A DNA stretch of 64,000 nucleotides. It comes from Urophycis tenuis (taxonomy: Eukaryota > Chordata > Actinopteri > Gadiformes > Phycidae). The position numbers and the translations under genes were made by a program. The stretch lies in NCBI GenBank assembly GCA_036785325.1, contig JAXIVH010000001.1, positions 22,527,455 through 22,591,454 on the forward strand, written 5' to 3'. Shown here one piece after another: positions 59,187 through 64,000 of the stretch (positions within the stretch are counted from its first letter, which is position 1; the number at the start of each line of letters is the position of its first letter). A model generated the notes under the pieces. The model was not told the origin of the DNA, did not search any database, and was given only the letters and a program-made list of their open reading frames with translations.

Positions 59187-62100
59187 GTAAATGGGAGGGG
59201 TTGCGGTTAGGGTTAAGGTTAGGGCTGAGGTTAGGGTTAGGTATAAGGTTACGGTTTAGGGTTAAGGTTAGGGTTAAGGTTAGGGTTACGGTTAGGGCTA
59301 AGGTTAGGGCTAAGGTTAGAGTAAGGGTTAGCGTTACGGTTAGGGTAAGGTTAGGGTTAGGGTTAGAGGTTAGGGGTTAGGGGTTAGGGTTAAGATGAGG
59401 GCTGAGGTTAGGGTTAAGGTTAGGGCTGAGGTTAGGGTTAGGTTTAAGGTTAGGGATAAGGTTAGGGTTGGCGTTACGGCTGAGATTGGGGTTAAGGTTA
59501 GGGTTGAGGTTAGGGTTAGTGTTATGGATAAGGTTAGGTTAAGTGTTAGGGCCAAGGTTAGGGTTAAGGTTATGGTTAAGATTAGGGTTAGGGCTAGAAT
59601 TAGGGTTAGGGCTAAGGTTAGGGTTAGGGTTATGGCTGAGGTTAGGGTTAAGGTTAGGTTTGAGGTTAGGGTTAGTGTTAAGGTTAGGGCCAAGGTTAGG
59701 GTTAGGGTTAAGGTTACGGTTAGGGCTAAGGTTAGGGCTAAGGTTAGAGTAAGGGTTAGGGTTAGCGTTACGGTTAGGGTAAGGTTAGGGTTAGGGTTAG
59801 AGGTTAGGGGTTAGGGGTTAGGGTTAAGATGAGGGCTGAGGTTAGGGTTAAGGTTAGGGCTGAGGTTAGGGTTAGGTTTAAGGTTAGGGATAAGGTTAGG
59901 GTTGGCGTTACGGCTGAGATTGGGGTTAAGGTTAGGGTTGAGGTTAGGGTTAGTGTTATGGATAAGGTTAGGTTAAGTGTTAGGGCCAAGGTTAGGGTTA
60001 AGGTTATGGTTAAGATTAGGGTTAGGGCTAGAATTAGGGTTAGGGCTAAGGTTAGGGTTAGGGTTATGGCTGAGGTTAGGGTTAAGGTTAGGTTTGAGGT
60101 TAGGGTTAGTGTTAAGGTTAGGGCCAAGGTTAGGGTTAGGGTTAAGGTTAGGGTTAGGGCTAAGGTTAGGGTTAGGGTTATGGTTGAGGCTAGGGTTAGG
60201 GCTCAAGTTAGGGCAAAGGTTAGAGTTAGGGTTAGCGTTAGAGTTAGGGTAGGGTTAGTGTTGGAGGTTAGGGTAGGCTTAGGGTTAGAGTTAGAGTAGG
60301 GGTTAGGGTTAGAGTTAGAGTAGGGGTTAGGGTTAGTGTTAAGGCTAAGGTTAGGGGTTGAGGTTAGTGTTAAGATTAGGGCCAAGGTAAGGGTTAGTGT
60401 TAGGGTTGAGTTAGGGTTAGGGCTAAGGTTAGGCCTATGGTTAGGGTTGGGGTTGAGGTTATCCCTAGGGTTAGAGTTAGAGCTAGAGATTGAGGAAGGT
60501 AGAGTCAAGGTGAGACAGTCTGTACGGACTGAACTCACCCCCGCCGGATCGGGCTAGTACACTCTATCTCCCCCAACTCCCTCATTTCCATGAGGGAAGA
60601 CAGGGGAGAAGAGATGGGAGGAGTATATATATTTAATATATATTTTTTTAGTAAATAAATACATCGAGAGACTCACCGCTGGAGTGGGTTTTAATCTTTG
60701 TATTCAAGGTTGTTCCTCCTCTTTTGATTCCTCGCTGGTGGTGCGTCGTCTCCACCTAGTGGTCGTTTTGTGAAGAAGAGTTATAGAAATAGAAATAGAA
60801 ATACTCTATTGTTCCCAGGTTGGGAAATTGCATTAATAGGTAAGTAATAATAGTAATAACAATAATAATAATAATAGGTAATTGCAATAGTTGGTAAGGT
60901 AATCTATATTTAATTTATTTATTTATATTTGTATATTTATTTAGTCTATTTATTTATTCATTTTTGTTTATTTATTTATTTAGATAAAGAGGATCACAGC
61001 TGGAGTGAGTTTTTAGTCTTTGTGTTAAAGGCTGGTTGCCTTCTTTTGATTCTTCAGTGGTGGTCCATCGCCTCCATCTAGTGGTCGTTTTGTGAATAAG
61101 AGTTGGTAAGGTAATATAAAAGGGTTGTGTAGAGAGCCCGTTCTTTCGATGGCCCTGGCTCGGTTAGGTTCGTTAGAGTTATCTCGATGACCCCCCCCAC
61201 CTCATCCAACGACTCGGTAGTTGAATAGGGGATCAAAGGCAGTTGCACTCGCCAATATCTAGTCATCCGCAGCTCTCTTTTCCCATATTACCAAGAATGA
61301 AGTAAAACGAAATGGTTATCTGTCTTGTTGTGATATAACCGCTGATTTGGAGATATAGACTTGTTTTTCCTTTTCCCAAAGGTTTTCTTTGTTCCAAGAT
61401 GAAGGTCAATCTAGTTTGATTGAAGGTACTTCCAATGCATTGGTATATTTACTTATTTGAATAAAGACGAGTCACAGCTGGAGTGAGACTTTTCTTTTCC
61501 ATTTCTATTTTAGTATAAACGTGCTATCGAAATATTAGGACACGTCATCAGTAGTGGACCCTGGGATCATAGGGTGTTTCTGGCCATTGTCACTATACAC
61601 CCTCACCCAAGGGAGGCCCCCCCGAGAGTGATCAATTCTCAAGGTGTGTCGTTTCCGAAATGGAATTGGTATTGGGTTTAAGCTTTTTTAGGAGTGATCA
61701 TTTGTTGAGGTAACGTCGAGGTAAGTAAAGGTAAGTAAAACACTTTTTAGGATACATTGTTTTGGTTATGGAGAGGAGGGGGCACATACTTACCCCCTGA
61801 CCAGCACAAACCAGTTGTTAACACCGCTAGGTAGCCCTGGTTTGGCCAATCAGGGCCGGAGCTTGGTTCTTGTCCTCTGTTGGGTCCAGATGAACTAGCA
61901 GAAAACTGGGGTCACGAAGGACCGAGGCCAGCCGTGACAAAGCACTGCCTCCACGGTCCCCCAATGCAGCTATCCTCAGCGATGGGTGTCCAGACCTAGG
62001 AAAGACCAAGACCAGCCCCGACCAGCGGTGCCTTCCCAGTCGGTCCCAGGGTAGGAAAGGCCAAGGCCAGCCGCGACTAAGCACTGCCTCCCTGGCCCCT

Positions 62101-62410
62101 CCAGGACCCCATGCCGAACAGCCTGTTAATAACAATTCCTGTGCCCCATACACCGCGCGACTACAGCGATTGTGTAGGGAGTTGACCTTAGAGAAGACTC
62201 AATGGCTTACTTTCCTCACCCAAAACAACAATTTCTTGGGGTAGTCTATTCTCGCCGTAGGTACTTCGGTAATGGGGTTTTTTGTGAAAAGTTTTCCGGA
62301 TGAAATGCATGCTGGGTAATTGTCTTCTTCCTCCAATATGTCAAGTGTAGGTTAAGGTTAGGGTAGATTTAGGGGTAGAGTTAGCAGTTAACCTTAACGT
62401 TAGGTTTGAA
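59187..62410 (+). repeat. Unit U22, full form with a 434-bp array duplication
   Basis: 3,224 bp. Sequence from about 59320 repeats 434 bp later, giving two Val-Arg frames (59395 and 59829). Both copies carry GTTGGCGTTACGG in place of GTTGGGGTTACGG. Array to about 60460; expanded TAA tract with a TAG interruption. Confidence 0.95.
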
Positions 62411-63246
62411 GTAAATGGGAGGGGTTGCGGTTAGGGTTAAGGTTAGGGCTAAGGTTAGGGTTAGGGTTATGGCTGAGGTTAGGGTTAAGGTTAGGTTTGA
62501 GGTTAGGGTTAAGGTTAGGGCCAAGGTTAGGGTTAGGGTTAAGGTTAGGGTTAGAGCTAAGGTTAGGGTTAGGGTTATGGCTGAGGCTAGGGTTAGGGCT
62601 AAAGTTAGGGCAAAGGTTAGAGTTAGGGTTAGCGTTAGGGTAGGGTTAGTGTTGGAGGTTAGGGTAGGCTTAGGGTTAGAGTTAGAGTAGGGGTTAGGGT
62701 TAGAGTTAGAGTAGGGGTTAGGGTTAGTGTTAAGGCTAAGGTTAGGGGTTGAGGTTAGTGTTAAGATTAGGGCCAAGGTAAGGGTTAGTGTTAGGGTTGA
62801 GTTAGGGTTAGGGCTAAGGTTAGGCCTATGGTTAGGGTTGGGGTTGAGGTTATCCCTAGGGTTAGAGTTAGAGCTAGAGATTGAGGAAGGTAGAGTCAAG
62901 GTGAGACAGTCTGTACGGACTGAACTCACCCCCGCCGGATCGGGCTAGTACACTCTATCTCCCCCAACTCCCTCATTTCCATGAGGGAAGACAGGGGAGA
63001 AGAGATGGGAGGAGTATATATATTTAATATATTTTTTTTAGTAAATAAATACATCGAGAGACTCACCGCTGGAGTGGGTTTTAATCTTTGTATTCAAGGT
63101 TGTTCCTCCTCTTTTGATTCCTCGCTGGTGGTGCGTCGTCTCCACCTAGTGGTCGTTTTGTGAAGAAGAGTTATAGAAATAGAAATAGAAATACTCTATT
63201 GTTCCCAGGTTGGGAAATTGCATTAATAGGTAAGTAATAATAATAA
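62411..63246 (+). repeat. Unit U23, truncated terminal unit
   Basis: A full-type unit that stops inside the TAA microsatellite (TAATAATAATAAC at about 63235-63247). It has also lost about 393 bp from the start of its hexamer array (join at GGGCTAAGG near 62445), so the Val-Arg ATG is gone. Hairpin and first 103-bp repeat are present; everything beyond is missing. Confidence 0.93.
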
Positions 63247-63468
63247 CTAGAGTTCAAAAATTCCCTCGAGGGAAATTTTGATAGTGCACGGATGACGCTA
63301 TACATGAGTCCAACAAACCGGGTACCGCCCACTTTTTTGACACATCCGGGCATTTTTAGGTGAAACTACCCGGAAATATTTGAATGGGGGTCTATGAGAA
63401 TTTCAGTGCATTACATTTCTGAACTTCCCCCAAGTATTATATATAGCCATTTATACCGATCTAATGCT
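63247..63468. other. Flanking DNA beyond the array, no gene seen
   Basis: Unrelated to the satellite. It contains a perfect 14-bp palindrome TTCCCTCGAGGGAA (63261-63274) and CCGGGTACCGCCCAC / CATCCGGGCATTTTT sequence that looks like transposon-derived DNA. No reliable ORF or RNA gene. Confidence 0.5.
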
Positions 63469-63671
63469 ATGGCCAGACAGCAGACCAGTTATACCAACTC
63501 TCTTCCAAGTCCTGACCGGTGTCGCTCTTTAGAAAAACTTAAATTAATCGGCAATGTCAGATGTCCCTTCACGCTGGAATCTGGTCTCGGGGCGAACGAG
63601 ACGAGTGGCCAGAGGTGGACTACGGGGACATATGGAACTACCTAAGCAATGAATGTATGAATCACGAATGA
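63469..63671 (+). pseudogene. Short decayed ORF fragment, probably of transposon origin
   Basis: An ATG at 63469 opens a frame MARQQTSYTNSLPSPDRC, continuing to about LESGL near 63590. The reading then appears to shift to another frame giving WPEVDYGDIWNYLS from 63606 to a TGA at 63669-63671. The second piece resembles, from memory, the WPEV-YGDIYNYL stretch of fish transposon-linked proteins that continue into a YNYF motif and a YqaJ-like nuclease; that continuation is absent here. A truncated, frameshifted remnant is the best reading; the family is uncertain. Confidence 0.35.
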
Positions 63672-63702
63672 AGATGAGGGCACCAAAACAATCTATTTTC
63701 AT

Positions 63703-63785
63703 TCAAGTCAAGTCACTTTTATTTTTATAGCGCATTTAACATGCAGAGTGCAACCATGATAGCACTAGTGCTAGGTGGTGCAGGC
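63703..63785 (-). mobile_element. Dispersed retroelement 3'-tail-like fragment
   Basis: TCAAGTCAAGTCACTTTTAT followed by TTTATAGCGCATTTAAC is, as far as I recall, a very common fish interspersed-repeat end, with the CAAGT repeats as the microsatellite tail of a non-LTR element on -. Only the end is recognisable. Family not assigned. Confidence 0.45.
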
Positions 63786-64000
63786 TAACTCGGAGCTGAA
63801 CTATGACATGACATATGACATAGTTCGCAAAGTTTAATTCATTCCTTCATTATTTTAGATTAGACATATTTAACATCGAACATCAACTGATTTTAGCTAC
63901 TAATCTGTAACGAATCTGTATGTAGACGCCGCACAGCCTCCCATCGGGATTCTCTCTTCCGATTGCCTGGAGCCACAAACCCCTTCTTTTCCTTTCCCTT
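63786..64000. other. Unannotated flank
   Basis: Mixed sequence with an AT-rich stretch (about 63835-63900). It has no ORF of note, no tRNA or rRNA signature and no satellite similarity. I see nothing I can name. Confidence 0.5.

Larger units (their letters stand above)
1..63246 (+). repeat. Macrosatellite array, 23 tandem units with TTAGGG-like cores
   Basis: The same ~2.7-kb sequence recurs head to tail 23 times, the last copy truncated. Landmarks recur in the same order: GTAAATGG, hexamer array, GAGGTTATCCC, a CAGTC/GACTG hairpin, (TTTA)n, CCAACGACTCGG, GC-rich block, TTCCGGATGAAATGCATGC. Copies differ at few positions, so the array has been homogenised recently. Unit lengths without transposons fall into classes: full 2,719-2,785; short 1,905-2,187; short with two hexamer arrays 2,732-2,789; one 3,224-bp outlier near the right edge. 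The organisation resembles a subtelomeric or interstitial macrosatellite. The chromosomal location cannot be read from the window. Confidence 0.97.

Noticed and set aside
1..63246. True telomere or CRISPR array
   Set aside because: The hexamers are degenerate with a fixed variant order and are interrupted by 1.2-2 kb of other DNA, so this is not a chromosome end. The repeats lack the repeat-spacer structure of CRISPR.

Overview
The window is almost entirely one tandem array of a large satellite (macrosatellite) from an animal genome, most likely a ray-finned fish. This rests on the non-LTR retrotransposon and its 3' tail, the small hAT-type DNA transposon, and the dispersed-repeat tails in the right flank, all of types common in teleosts. 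I do not name a species. No prokaryotic gene, RNA gene or CRISPR array is visible.

Layout. Positions 1 to about 63,246 hold 23 head-to-tail units (U1-U23). I set unit starts at the motif GTAAATGG/GTAAATGA that follows GGTTTGAA. Each unit has (a) 0.5-1.3 kb of degenerate TTAGGG-like hexamers with the G-rich strand on +; (b) in 'full' units (~2.72-2.79 kb), about 0.7 kb of AT-rich DNA with a hairpin, (TAA)n and (TTTA)n microsatellites and a duplicated ~103-bp element; (c) about 0.6 kb of mixed sequence; (d) a GC-rich block of about 330 bp made of degenerate sub-repeats; (e) about 0.25 kb of promoter-like sequence (read on -) leading into the next hexamer array. Eleven units lack most of (b) through one shared ~711-bp deletion ('short' junction). 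Six of these also carry two hexamer arrays in series ('double').

Higher-order structure. U13-U16 (30,836-42,312) and U17-U20 (42,313-56,411) are two copies of a four-unit block. Each copy has been hit separately by a transposon. A 1,021-bp hAT-type element with a perfect 8-bp target duplication sits in U16. A 3.67-kb non-LTR retrotransposon with an intact endonuclease-reverse transcriptase ORF sits in U19. The paralogous units keep the empty sites.

The only convincing protein-coding gene is the retrotransposon ORF (49,676-52,654, -). The hexamer arrays are free of stops in several frames on both strands. The frames read on - start only at GTG or TTG and look like artefacts. On + an ATG-initiated Val/Arg-rich frame of about 150 codons recurs in nearly every unit, which is the most thought-provoking feature here. 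The array stops abruptly near 63,246; the last 0.75 kb is unrelated DNA with decayed transposon pieces.
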